Shown here: piece by piece, positions 17,067 through 25,981 of the stretch | How positions within the stretch are numbered: the stretch's first letter is position 1 | Layout of the letters: each line of letters begins with the position of its first letter | Source: Suilimivivens sp963650485 | Lineage (GTDB): Bacteria; Bacillota; Clostridia; Lachnospirales; Lachnospiraceae | Direction: 5' to 3' | Length of the DNA stretch: 64,000 nt | NCBI GenBank assembly: GCA_963650485.1 | Contig: CAVJLN010000009.1 | Span: forward strand, 1-64,000 | The notes under the pieces: model-generated | The model's input: only the letters and a program-made list of their open reading frames with translations | Databases searched by the model: none | What the model was told of the DNA's origin: nothing | Position numbers and translations under genes: made by a program

Positions 17067-18317
17067 TTATTTTCTTCTTAACCAGTCCCCTTCAAGAACA
17101 TATTTATAAGAAGTAAGTTCCTTAAGCCCCATAGGACCTCTGGCATGAAGCTTTTGTGTACTGATTCCGATTTCCGCTCCCAATCCAAATTCAAAACCAT
17201 CCGTAAATCTTGTGGAAGCATTCAGATATACGCAGGCGGCATCCACTTCATTTAAGAATTTTTCTGCGTTTTCTTTATTATTCGTAAGAATTGCTTCGGA
17301 ATGTCTGGTATTGTATTTGTTAATATGGGCGATTGCCTCATCCACATTTGCTACCGTTTTCATGGAAATGATGAGATCCAGGTATTCCGTTCCATAATCT
17401 GCTTCCGTAGCCGGCACACAGGAAATACAGGATTGGATTCCTTCGTCTCCGCGGATCTCCACATTCTTTTCATATAAGGCCTTTGCAAGCTCCGGCAGCA
17501 GGCGATCCTTGATCTTCTCGTGGATCACCAGGGATTCACAGGCATTGCATACCCCGATCCGCTGGGTTTTCGCATTCAGAATAATCGGTATCGCCTTTTC
17601 CACATCGGCACTTTCATCTACAAAGATATGACAGTTTCCGGTTCCCGTCTCAATCACCGGAATCAGACTGTTCTCCACTACATTGCGGATCAGTCCTGCA
17701 CCACCTCTTGGAATCAGCAGATCCACATACTGCTTCATCTTCATAAATTCATTGACTACGCTGCGATCTGTGGATTCAATAAGCTGGAGCACATAAGGAT
17801 CAACACCCCTGCCATCTATCGCTTCCTGAATGACCTTTGTAATTGCCATATTGGACCGGATCGCATCACTTCCCCCCTTCAGAATCACGGCACTGCCACT
17901 TTTAAAGCACAGTCCGAAGGCATCTGCCGTCACGTTGGGTCTTGATTCATAAATTATCCCGATGACTCCCATGGGAACTCTCTTTTTCACGATATGAAGT
18001 CCGTTCTCCGCTTCATAATCATCCAGAATTTCGCCCACCGGATCCGGTAGTTTTGCAATCTGACGGATTCCTTCTGCCATGCCGGTAATCCGCTCCTTCG
18101 TAAGCCGCAGCCGGTCTAACAGTCCCGGATTCATCTGGTTTGCAATTCCACGATCCAGATCCTTGTAATTTTCTAAAAGAAGATACTCTGTGTTCTTAAT
18201 TAATGCATCCGCGACCGCCTCAAGTACCTCATTTTTCTGTTCTGTTGTCATGCGCTGCAGTTCAAATTTCGCATGCACGGCACGTTCTCCTAAAAGTGTC
18301 AGTTCTTCCATTCCCAT
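17067..18317 (-). CDS. proA: Gamma-glutamyl phosphate reductase
   Basis: This enzyme makes glutamate-5-semialdehyde for proline synthesis using NADPH. It has an aldehyde-dehydrogenase fold with the catalytic Cys in RIGVCNACESL and the block MGVIGIIYESRPNVT. The chosen ATG (18317) has AGGA 7 bases upstream; the next ATG, 6 bp on, is equally possible (GGAG 7 bases upstream), while the ATG at 18347 has no ribosome site. The usual partner proB (glutamate 5-kinase) is not next to it. Confidence 0.95.
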   Translation of the reverse strand: MGMEELTLLGERAVHAKFELQRMTTEQKNEVLEAVADALIKNTEYLLLENYKDLDRGIANQMNPGLLDRLRLTKERITGMAEGIRQIAKLPDPVGEILDDYEAENGLHIVKKRVPMGVIGIIYESRPNVTADAFGLCFKSGSAVILKGGSDAIRSNMAITKVIQEAIDGRGVDPYVLQLIESTDRSVVNEFMKMKQYVDLLIPRGGAGLIRNVVENSLIPVIETGTGNCHIFVDESADVEKAIPIILNAKTQRIGVCNACESLVIHEKIKDRLLPELAKALYEKNVEIRGDEGIQSCISCVPATEADYGTEYLDLIISMKTVANVDEAIAHINKYNTRHSEAILTNNKENAEKFLNEVDAACVYLNASTRFTDGFEFGLGAEIGISTQKLHARGPMGLKELTSYKYVLEGDWLRRK

Positions 18318-18379
18318 TCTCCATTCCTGTCTATTCTCAATCTGCATTTATGTAATATCTCTTAATCTTTTCATTATTC

Positions 18380-18436
18380 GTAACTATTCAGAACCCCATT
18401 CGTAAAACCGCTGCTAATGCAGCTCAAGTTTTACTC
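18380..18436 (-). mobile_element. MITE half element (copy E3) overlapping a stop codon
   Basis: On the minus strand it runs GAGTAAAACTTGAGCTGC, ATTAGCAGCGGTTTTACG, AATGGGG, TTCTGAATAGTTAC. Its first bases contain the TAA stop of the 5-formyl-THF cyclo-ligase gene. The hairpin GTAAAAC.../...GTTTTAC with inner stem GCTGC/GCAGC is intact. The outer left third of the full element is absent. Nothing else is seen in the 113 bp between this gene and proA. Confidence 0.8.
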
Positions 18437-19021
18437 CTTAAAGTAACAGCCGGATTCCGTAATCAGTGCATTCATCCGGTAATCATGTGCCTGTATGGGA
18501 AGTGCAGGGGCTACCTGACAATCAAAGGCCAGTCCTGCTCCATACATTTTAGGTACAAGCTTCATAAACCGGTCATAAAAGCCCTTTCCATATCCCATGC
18601 GGTTACACTTCCGGTCAAATACGGACCCAGGAAGCACCATCAGGCATTTCTGTATATCCAGCTTTTTTGCAGAAAATTCTGCCGTTCCTTCCTTCGGTTC
18701 CAGAATCCCCTGATATCCGCTCTCCACATCCTCTGTCGAAGTGATTTCATAAAACCGGATATCCATTCCGCAGACCTTCGGAACAAAGATTCTCTTTTCC
18801 TTGCACCGAAGCAGCTCTTCCACGAAGGGAATCGTCTCTACTTCACTCCGGTAATTCAGGTAGATCAGCACACTCTGTGCCCTTTGAAATTCCGGGAGTT
18901 TCTGCAGATTCTGCAATACCTGAATACTCTTTTCTTTCCGTTCCTGCATAGACAGATCATTTCTCCTTTGCAGATAACGGTTTCGCAGTTCCTGTTTCAT
19001 CATAACAATGCTTTGGTTCAT
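18431..19021 (-). CDS. 5-Formyltetrahydrofolate cyclo-ligase
   Basis: This enzyme converts 5-formyl-THF to 5,10-methenyl-THF with ATP. The 196 residues include the conserved MGYGKGFYDRFM block and the N-terminal basic helix KQELRNRYLQRR. AGGAGG stands 9 bases before the ATG. It follows the FAD-dependent protein gene by 4 bp. Its stop codon lies inside an inserted element (E3), so the last residues may have been altered by the insertion. Confidence 0.92.
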   Translation of the reverse strand: MNQSIVMMKQELRNRYLQRRNDLSMQERKEKSIQVLQNLQKLPEFQRAQSVLIYLNYRSEVETIPFVEELLRCKEKRIFVPKVCGMDIRFYEITSTEDVESGYQGILEPKEGTAEFSAKKLDIQKCLMVLPGSVFDRKCNRMGYGKGFYDRFMKLVPKMYGAGLAFDCQVAPALPIQAHDYRMNALITESGCYFKE

Positions 19022-19025
19022 TGTG

Positions 19026-20657
19026 TTACACCTCCTCCTGAAGTGCTCTGGCCAGTTGTTCTGCTACAAAAATTCCATCCATGGCGGCTGATGTGATTCC
19101 GCCTGCATATCCGGCTCCTTCTCCGCAGGGGTATAATCCCTCAACCGTAAGAGACTGCGCCGAATCCGTACGAAGAATCCGTACCGGGGAAGAGGTCCGG
19201 CTTTCGATTCCCTCTACAAAAACCTCATCTCCGTTGAAGCTGCAAAGCTTCTTTCCAAACGCTTCCATACCTTCTACGAATGCACGATTCAGGGCATCCG
19301 GCAGGATCTCATGCACCGGCGCTTCCGTCCATTGTCCCTTGATACAGGGCGTGAACTTTTCCATCCCGGCTGCTTCTGTCTCGTCCGGTGTTTCCTTTAA
19401 TTTTGTTCCCCAAACCGCACGTTTAAAGCTTCCGTAACGTTCTACCGGAACCTTTCCGTTCCCGATCTGATAAGCCTTTTCTTCCAGCTTACGCTGAAAG
19501 GTCACCCCGCTTAACGGATTCAGTGGATCTCCGTAATCCTCCGGAGTAATTGTGATAATCACTGCACTGTTTGCATTGGCACTGTTTCTTCCACTGTAGC
19601 TCATTCCGTTTACAGCAAGACGTCCCTCCTCTGAAGAGGCATTCACAACATATCCTCCCGGGCACATACAGAATGTATAAACTCCGCGTTTCTCACTGGT
19701 CTCTGCCGTCAGCTTGTAGATGGCATTACCAAGTGCTCCTGCTTCTTTTTTACCATATTGAGACAAATTAATCAATTCCTGAGGATGTTCCACCCGCATT
19801 CCTATGGCAAAAGGCTTTGCCTCCATCGCAACCTTCTGCATAAAAAGCATGGAAAACGTATCTCTTGCACTGTGGCCTAGGGCAAGCACCACATGCTCTG
19901 CCGGAAGCTCTTCTTTTCCATTTAAAACAAGTCCCTTTATTCGGTCCTCAATAATTACCAGATCCGTCACCTTAGCTTCAAACCGGACTTCTCCACCCAG
20001 AGCAAGGATTTCTTCCCGCATAGACCGGACAATGTCTTTCAGAATATCCGTGCCGATATGCGGCTTATAATCATATAAGATTTCCTCCGGGGCGCCATGC
20101 TTCACAAAAATTCGTAAAACCTCTTTATTGCGGCCGTATTTATCCTTGATGAGCGTATTCAGCTTTCCATCCGAAAAGGTTCCGGCACCGCCCTCTCCAA
20201 ATTGCACATTGGACTCTGTATTTAAGTGTCCTGTTTCCCAGAAGGCTTCCACATCCCGGCTTCTTTCCTCCACACACTTTCCACGCTCCAAAAGGATCGG
20301 ACGGAATCCGGCTTTGGCAAGCACATACCCACAGAACAGGCCGGCTGGTCCCATCCCTACAATAACAGGGCGTTCCTGTCCCTCATAATGCTTTACAGGA
20401 AATGCATACTTTACCGGTTCGATCTTCTGAATCTGGTGGTTATGGCATCGCTTTAAAAGTTTACTTTCTTCTTTTTCCGGAACGGTCACATCCACCACAT
20501 AAACATAAAAAAGCTGTGGCTTTTTCCGTGCATCCAGGGAACGCTTCACAATCTCCACGCCCATCGTTCCTTTATATTTTAAAAGTTCCTGTACCTTTTT
20601 ACGGAGCGAATCTGACGTATGCTCCACAGGTAATTTTACCTGATTGATCCGTATCAT
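19026..20657 (-). CDS. FAD-dependent dehydrogenase (COG2509 type)
   Basis: This 543-residue flavoprotein has an N-terminal extension of about 90 residues, then a Rossmann FAD site VIVGMGPAGLFCGYVLA and a downstream GEGGAGTFSDGKLNT block typical of this family. The C-terminal block LYPCGEGAGYAGGITSAAMDG closes the FAD site. Members are widespread in Clostridia but their substrates are unknown. It lies 4 bp from its neighbours on both sides, suggesting one operon from the BofC-like or flippase gene to the cyclo-ligase gene. Confidence 0.85.
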   Translation of the reverse strand: MIRINQVKLPVEHTSDSLRKKVQELLKYKGTMGVEIVKRSLDARKKPQLFYVYVVDVTVPEKEESKLLKRCHNHQIQKIEPVKYAFPVKHYEGQERPVIVGMGPAGLFCGYVLAKAGFRPILLERGKCVEERSRDVEAFWETGHLNTESNVQFGEGGAGTFSDGKLNTLIKDKYGRNKEVLRIFVKHGAPEEILYDYKPHIGTDILKDIVRSMREEILALGGEVRFEAKVTDLVIIEDRIKGLVLNGKEELPAEHVVLALGHSARDTFSMLFMQKVAMEAKPFAIGMRVEHPQELINLSQYGKKEAGALGNAIYKLTAETSEKRGVYTFCMCPGGYVVNASSEEGRLAVNGMSYSGRNSANANSAVIITITPEDYGDPLNPLSGVTFQRKLEEKAYQIGNGKVPVERYGSFKRAVWGTKLKETPDETEAAGMEKFTPCIKGQWTEAPVHEILPDALNRAFVEGMEAFGKKLCSFNGDEVFVEGIESRTSSPVRILRTDSAQSLTVEGLYPCGEGAGYAGGITSAAMDGIFVAEQLARALQEEV

Positions 20658-20661
20658 CTGT

Positions 20662-21882
20662 TTAACCTCTTATCGCTTTTCCTGCTATCGTGCCTGTGGC
20701 GAAAGCCCAATGAAGATTATAGCCGCCGCAGATCCCGTCCACATTAAGAAGCTCCCCTGTTACAAAAAGTCCGGGATACTTCTTTACCTGCATCTGCTCG
20801 TCCACCTCTTCCAGGGCTAAACCGCCCGCACAGACCTGTGCATTCAAAAACGGATTCGTGTCTGTAATATGTACTTCATAATTCTTATAAAGCCCTGCAA
20901 GCTGTTTGATTTCCTTCTTTTGCAGGGATTCTATGCTGCGGTTTCCGGCTATCCTGCATTTCTTAAGAAATACCTGATTGATCTTCTTGTTTAAAAAGCC
21001 GATCAGTAGTTCATCTGCCGTCTGCCCCTTCCGTAATATCTGCTGTTCAAGCAGGTAAGTCACAATTTCATCATAAGAATATTCCGGGACAAAATCAATC
21101 TGTATGGACACCGGCTTACGTTCCTTCAAAGCATAGGCAGCCACACGGCTCAATTGGAATACCGGGATCCCGGATATACCATAATCCGTAAGCTGTAATT
21201 CACCCTGCTCCCTTCCCTGCAGTGTTCCATCGACGAAAAGCCCTAAGGATGCCTGACAGCGGACCCCGGACATTGCTTTCTGTTCTTTCTCGTCTGTCCT
21301 TAGCTGTACCAGTCCCGGTACCAGCGGATCGATTTTTACTCCAAGCCTCTGCAGGATGATGTATCCATCTTTACCGCCCTCTTTTAAAGAAGCCGGCCCT
21401 CCGCATGCCAGAATCACCCGGTCTGCCTCATAGCTTCTTCCATCCGAAGTCTTTAAAAGATAGCCTCTCTTCTTTTTCAAGGGAATACAATCTGTAATCT
21501 GCGCGCCTGTTTCCACCTGAATCTTCCGGTGTTCCAGTTCCATCCGCAGGACGTCCAGGACTGCGGAAGCCTGCTCGGAGTAAGGATATAAATAACCGTT
21601 CCTGCTGCGTACCTTTAATCCAAGGGAGGCAAAGAACGAAACCGTAGACTCCGTATCGTATCTTTTCAATACCCGTTCTACAAAGGAACGGTTCTTGCTA
21701 TAGTAACAATCCACACTTAAATTTTCATTTCCGAGATTACACTTCCCGTTTCCGGTTGCAAGAATTTTCTTTCCGACCCGGTCATTCTTTTCAAGAAGGA
21801 TCACCTCATTATCCTTTGTTCTGGACTGAATAGCTGCCACCATACCAGAAGCTCCGCCACCTACAATATATATTTTATCCAT
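20662..21882 (-). CDS. HI0933/YhiN-family flavoprotein
   Basis: This 406-residue NAD(P)/FAD-dependent oxidoreductase of the HI0933 (aminoacetone oxidase-like) family has the N-terminal dinucleotide motif GGGASGMVAAIQ, the family block GKKILATGNGKCNLGNENL and a C-terminal GGYNLHWAFATGTIAG. It is 4 bp from the next flavoprotein. The reaction is not established for most members. Confidence 0.88.
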   Translation of the reverse strand: MDKIYIVGGGASGMVAAIQSRTKDNEVILLEKNDRVGKKILATGNGKCNLGNENLSVDCYYSKNRSFVERVLKRYDTESTVSFFASLGLKVRSRNGYLYPYSEQASAVLDVLRMELEHRKIQVETGAQITDCIPLKKKRGYLLKTSDGRSYEADRVILACGGPASLKEGGKDGYIILQRLGVKIDPLVPGLVQLRTDEKEQKAMSGVRCQASLGLFVDGTLQGREQGELQLTDYGISGIPVFQLSRVAAYALKERKPVSIQIDFVPEYSYDEIVTYLLEQQILRKGQTADELLIGFLNKKINQVFLKKCRIAGNRSIESLQKKEIKQLAGLYKNYEVHITDTNPFLNAQVCAGGLALEEVDEQMQVKKYPGLFVTGELLNVDGICGGYNLHWAFATGTIAGKAIRG

Positions 21883-21891
21883 TACTTCTCC

Positions 21892-22530
21892 TTAACTGGA
21901 ATAGGATTCCAGAAAATTGTATAGTTCCTTTTCGTTTTCCACATATTTAATATGCAGAATCTCATCCCGGAGAGTTTCCGGAAGCTCATCAACCTTGATA
22001 TCTGTAGAAAGATACACATTCTGTAAATCTTTCTGATAAACCACCACACAATGATTCTCATTCACAAGGAAGAACCCTTCCTCTTCTTCCTGCGCCGTAT
22101 AGGTTTTCCGGATCACCACTCTTTGCGGAGAAAAGGAGTACAGCTCCATATACTGAAATCCCTGTTCCAGATCCTTAAGCGGTGGATTCTGATTCCAGGT
22201 ACGGATTTCATTTGATAAATCTTCTCTGGTCATCCCGATATATTTATCGGGTGCACTTTTGCTTTCTTCTTCCAGAAGTCCTTTCGCCGTATCGAATCTC
22301 TGCACCACAAATTCGGTATTGGCACTGATGATCCTTTTATCCACAACTGCAACCGGCTTTGCCGCAATCGGTGATGTACTTTCCTGCGGAACCGGCAAAG
22401 CAGCTTCATAACTGTCACCAGATTCCCCTGGATAAAAATATTCCATGACCACCATATTGGCTGCAAAGCCAATGGCAAACATTGTCAGCGGATATAGTAT
22501 AAAAAGACTGATACATTTCAAAAGCTTCAT
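21892..22530 (-). CDS. Membrane-anchored protein with BofC-like C-terminus
   Basis: This protein of about 212 residues has one N-terminal membrane segment (about 3-27) and an extracytoplasmic domain. The C-terminal part (FFLVNENHCVVVYQKD..., ending ELYNFLESYSS) resembles the C-terminal domain of BofC, a sporulation protein that restrains pro-sigma-K processing in Bacillus. That resemblance is from memory and not proven. The start is put at the ATG at 22530 (GGGGGAA before it); a longer frame opens with TTG at 22578. It sits between the flippase relative and the flavoproteins. Confidence 0.55.
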   Translation of the reverse strand: MKLLKCISLFILYPLTMFAIGFAANMVVMEYFYPGESGDSYEAALPVPQESTSPIAAKPVAVVDKRIISANTEFVVQRFDTAKGLLEEESKSAPDKYIGMTREDLSNEIRTWNQNPPLKDLEQGFQYMELYSFSPQRVVIRKTYTAQEEEEGFFLVNENHCVVVYQKDLQNVYLSTDIKVDELPETLRDEILHIKYVENEKELYNFLESYSS

Positions 22531-22620
22531 AGTTCCCCCATGCCGTATTCCTACGATTTCTTTAATAGTATCAGTCAATTTTTGTATTCTTATTCATCAC
22601 CGGCAAGAAGAGCTTCCCAT

Positions 22621-24237
22621 TTAATAAAAATGAGTCAGTCTTCCTAAGCCTAACAGAAGTTTTCCAACACGGCTGCTGTTCAATTCCTCTTCTTTCATAT
22701 TTCTTGCTGCAAGCAATAAAATGACATAAACCAGAATGCCGACAACCACACAGACTATCGTTCCAACCGCTCGTCCTGCTGCAGGGGTAAGGAAACGGTT
22801 CAGCAGCATCGTAACCACCCCCGTTACCGCTGCAAGCACGGTCGGAACGGCCGCTCCACGGATCCAGTCCTGCCGGTACTGCATCTTGCGGCTCACAAGT
22901 ACAAATCCGGCAGCCGTAAGCAGCAGATAAAAGATCATCTGACAAAGCGCCGGTGCCAGAATGCCTCCAATACCCGCCGACGTCATGATCACAAGAAGAA
23001 CCATCTGCAAAACCATGGAAGCGCCTGTCACGATCGCTGCAGGCATACTCTGCTTCAAACGTAATAAAAGCAGGATAAACACATAGCCTAATGTACCAAA
23101 CAGAATTCCGACGCTGCCAACCTGCATGGCTCCGGAGCCTTCTGCACCGGTATCACCAAGCAGCAGAATCGACAGATTCTCGGAAAGTATCGCCGATAAG
23201 ATTGCAAACGGTAATAAAACAACCAGCATACGGTGAAGCAGCGTGCTCAGCTTTTCTCTTGCCATACGGGATTCTTCCCGTTCCTGATAATATACCACAC
23301 GCCGGAGAGATGAATAAAATACCAGCATCAGAATAAGAATCATTGCCTTAAGGAGTGCATTGCAGCCTGCATAATACGTTCCGAACGCGGAGACTGCCGC
23401 ACTGTCTCCCTTATGAAGAAGAAAGAATATAAATACACTTCCAAAGCTTGATAAAGCAAAGGCAAGATAAAACAATGCATAAAATCCACTGGAACCAAGC
23501 AGTGACCAGATTCTGGAAATACTGCTTTCACCGTTCTTCAAATATTCCCGTTCCCTGCTTCCATCCTTTTCCAGACTTCTACGAAAGATAAAATATAAAA
23601 TCAGCAGATATAAAAAGCTTAAAAGCGATGCTGCAACCAGTCCTGCCGAAACACCGATTGCTCCATATACATACTGAAACCGTTCATTATGGAGAAGATT
23701 CGCAACCTTCTGTCCATAAAGCATAAAGCCCTCTGCGCTGATCAGTCCCACAATCAAAAAAGCTGCGGTAAAAATAAAGTCGGCATGTACACCGGGAGCA
23801 CGCATATGAAAGCCCTGAAAATATCCCTGAAAAACACCTGCAAGAGCAAGAAACGGAATACCAAGGAGCGCGATCCGTACGGTCATCACTGCAAGGGGAA
23901 GCTGCAACACATTCTGCATCACATACTGACAGACTGCCTCCAGAAGAACCGTAAGTACTACACTCCATACAAGCGTCAGAAAAAGAGACTGTAAAAACAG
24001 CTTACGCACACCTTTAAACTGTTCTCTGCGCACCCTATAACGGATGAGGGAGGTGATTCCCTCTTTCATACTGTAAAAAAGAGCCCCACCTACAAGCAGA
24101 AAAACCTCCTGAGCCAGGGAAAAATAAGCCATCCCATCCTTTCCGATCATATGATAAATGGGAATCCTGCCAAGTAAAAGGATAATATAAGAAATAAATA
24201 CAAATAGTATATAATTATTTTTCTTAACGATTGCCAT
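22621..24237 (-). CDS. Multidrug/oligosaccharidyl-lipid flippase family (SpoVB/MurJ-like)
   Basis: This 538-residue polytopic membrane protein has about 12-14 hydrophobic segments over its whole length. The N-terminal pattern (IPIYHMIGKDGMAYFSLAQEVF, later a short arginine-rich loop) is like SpoVB/PST flippases that move lipid-linked sugars. In this family B. subtilis SpoVB acts in spore cortex synthesis and Amj/MurJ move lipid II. The substrate here is unknown. It follows ybeY by 15 bp. Confidence 0.8.
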   Translation of the reverse strand: MAIVKKNNYILFVFISYIILLLGRIPIYHMIGKDGMAYFSLAQEVFLLVGGALFYSMKEGITSLIRYRVRREQFKGVRKLFLQSLFLTLVWSVVLTVLLEAVCQYVMQNVLQLPLAVMTVRIALLGIPFLALAGVFQGYFQGFHMRAPGVHADFIFTAAFLIVGLISAEGFMLYGQKVANLLHNERFQYVYGAIGVSAGLVAASLLSFLYLLILYFIFRRSLEKDGSREREYLKNGESSISRIWSLLGSSGFYALFYLAFALSSFGSVFIFFLLHKGDSAAVSAFGTYYAGCNALLKAMILILMLVFYSSLRRVVYYQEREESRMAREKLSTLLHRMLVVLLPFAILSAILSENLSILLLGDTGAEGSGAMQVGSVGILFGTLGYVFILLLLRLKQSMPAAIVTGASMVLQMVLLVIMTSAGIGGILAPALCQMIFYLLLTAAGFVLVSRKMQYRQDWIRGAAVPTVLAAVTGVVTMLLNRFLTPAAGRAVGTIVCVVVGILVYVILLLAARNMKEEELNSSRVGKLLLGLGRLTHFY

Positions 24238-24252
24238 GGTTGTCCTCTTTCG

Positions 24253-24750
24253 TTATCTGGTAATGCCTAATGCGTCAAGTGCCTCTCTCTGCTTGTCTTC
24301 CATCCGCGACGCTTCTTCCGGCTCCATATGATCATAGCCGCACAGATGGAGCATACTGTGTGCAACAAGAAACCCAAACTCTCGCATTTCGGAATGGTTA
24401 TACTTCTCTGCCTGTTCCTTTACCTTCTGCGCACAGATCATAATATCGCCTAACAGGAGCTCACCACTCTCCGGATCAAAATAATCCGATTCCTGCTCCT
24501 CCACAATCGAAAAATCCGATTCCGAACCAAATGGAATTGTCGGAAAAGAAAGCACATCTGTCGGTTGATCCAGATTTCGGAACTCTTTATTGATCTCCTG
24601 TATTCCGTCGAGATCTGTGACCAGCAGATTAATCTGTGCCTCATACGGACACTGTTCCATATCCAGCACCTGGTTTGCAATACGCAGGGCCAGTTCTTCT
24701 ATATCAAAGTCAAAGGTAATTCCACTTTCGTTTTCAACGTAAGAAGTCAT
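24253..24750 (-). CDS. ybeY: Endoribonuclease YbeY (rRNA maturation)
   Basis: This 165-residue metalloprotein of 16S rRNA 3'-end maturation and ribosome quality control has the zinc motif HSMLHLCGYDHMEP (HxxxHxxGxDH) near the C-terminus and RNLDQPTDVLSFP in the middle. It overlaps the upstream 7TM/HD gene by 17 bp, in the conserved order phoH - 7TM/HD - ybeY. Confidence 0.96.
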   Translation of the reverse strand: MTSYVENESGITFDFDIEELALRIANQVLDMEQCPYEAQINLLVTDLDGIQEINKEFRNLDQPTDVLSFPTIPFGSESDFSIVEEQESDYFDPESGELLLGDIMICAQKVKEQAEKYNHSEMREFGFLVAHSMLHLCGYDHMEPEEASRMEDKQREALDALGITR

Positions 24751-25981
24751 AATATAACCTTTCGTCCACTAAAATTTTCTTCATCTTCTGTAAATCGCTG
24801 AGGGAAATCTCACTGTGATCCAGAATCCCACTCTCCAGCTTTCTCTTATAGATCGTCCGGATCAGCTTCTGGTAATCGAGCTGCACATTCTTATCCTTGG
24901 AAAACAGATAGTCAATCGAGGAAATCATGGTATCCGCAAACAACAGTACAATGACCTCACGATCCACAAGCTGCTCTGTCGGGTTTAAGTATTGCTTTAA
25001 TAATTCCCTGACCCGTAAGGGGATCTGATTCTCAATCAGGATCTGTTCTGCATTCTCCCAGTTATTCTCTCCCTTTAGCAGTCCGATCTTATGATAATAC
25101 GCACATGCCTTTACCAGTGCATCATCCATCTGCAGCTGCTGGGCAATCCGGCTGCACAGATAAGCCGTATGGATGGTATGATAATACTCCGGCTTCGAAG
25201 CGTTCTTTAACTCCACAAGCAGCGGACATTCCGGATCATTAATATCCATGTAAATATCTCTTGTCTTATAAATAAAGGTGAAACTGAAAAAATTCAAAAT
25301 AATCAAAAGTAAAATCAGGCAGACCACCGTGTTGACGGCCGGAATAAGAAGCATCGGCAGATAAAACGGAAGCTGCTGATAAAGTACCTCTGGAATACAA
25401 AGGCACACAAACTGAATCAATAACGATAACAGCACAGGCAGCCAGATCCGGAAGCTTTCATCAATCGTGGAAAAAAATAAAATTCCGGCCATACCACCCA
25501 CAAAGTATACAAAAAAAACAACCGGGTCCGAATCGCTCTGTAACAGCAGAGAAATCATCAGAAGGCTGCTTCCTGCCGCAAGTCCCGTGACCTCATTGCT
25601 AAAGAGCATCAGTCCTATGAAAATGGCAAGATACGGCCATCCTGACTTTGGAAGCAGAGGACAAAACAACGCTGCCGGCAAAAAGATACAGTATAACAAT
25701 GTAAAACGCCATAAATTCCGTTCATTATTGTATAAAAATAATTGTAAAGCTCTGCTCTTTTCAATGGAAAAAAGGATTATCCCAGCGCCACAGGCCGCCA
25801 AAACGGCAATTCCAATAAGTTCCGTCCAGCTTCTGCCATAAAGATAGCCTGCTACCGTGGAAAGAAATACCGTAATCATAAACAGCAGAATTTTCTGGAA
25901 GGTCTCTCCTCCCTTACTGCTGTCTTCGGTTTCCTCTGCCGCGATTATTTCGTTTTCCGCCGGACTGTTCTTTCGCTTCAT
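24734..25981 (-). CDS. Short 7TM protein with degenerate HD domain (PgpH/YqfF relative)
   Basis: The gene stands where PgpH/YqfF, a cyclic-di-AMP phosphodiesterase, is found in other Firmicutes. The protein is only 415 residues (about 700 is usual) and lacks the large extracellular domain; it begins with membrane segments at about 30-225. The HD domain follows (about 255-415), but the key HD pair is changed: AYYHKIGLL in place of HDIG. The later His-rich metal motif (HHG type) is also missing. The first His region (YHTIH) and the ADT block remain. It is likely not a working phosphodiesterase; a sensor or scaffold role is possible. It overlaps phoH by 68 bp. Confidence 0.8.
   Translation of the reverse strand: MKRKNSPAENEIIAAEETEDSSKGGETFQKILLFMITVFLSTVAGYLYGRSWTELIGIAVLAACGAGIILFSIEKSRALQLFLYNNERNLWRFTLLYCIFLPAALFCPLLPKSGWPYLAIFIGLMLFSNEVTGLAAGSSLLMISLLLQSDSDPVVFFVYFVGGMAGILFFSTIDESFRIWLPVLLSLLIQFVCLCIPEVLYQQLPFYLPMLLIPAVNTVVCLILLLIILNFFSFTFIYKTRDIYMDINDPECPLLVELKNASKPEYYHTIHTAYLCSRIAQQLQMDDALVKACAYYHKIGLLKGENNWENAEQILIENQIPLRVRELLKQYLNPTEQLVDREVIVLLFADTMISSIDYLFSKDKNVQLDYQKLIRTIYKRKLESGILDHSEISLSDLQKMKKILVDERLYYDFLR

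Noticed and set aside
18485..19096. 203-codon plus-strand open frame
   Set aside because: Antisense shadow of the cyclo-ligase gene; no recognisable protein features.
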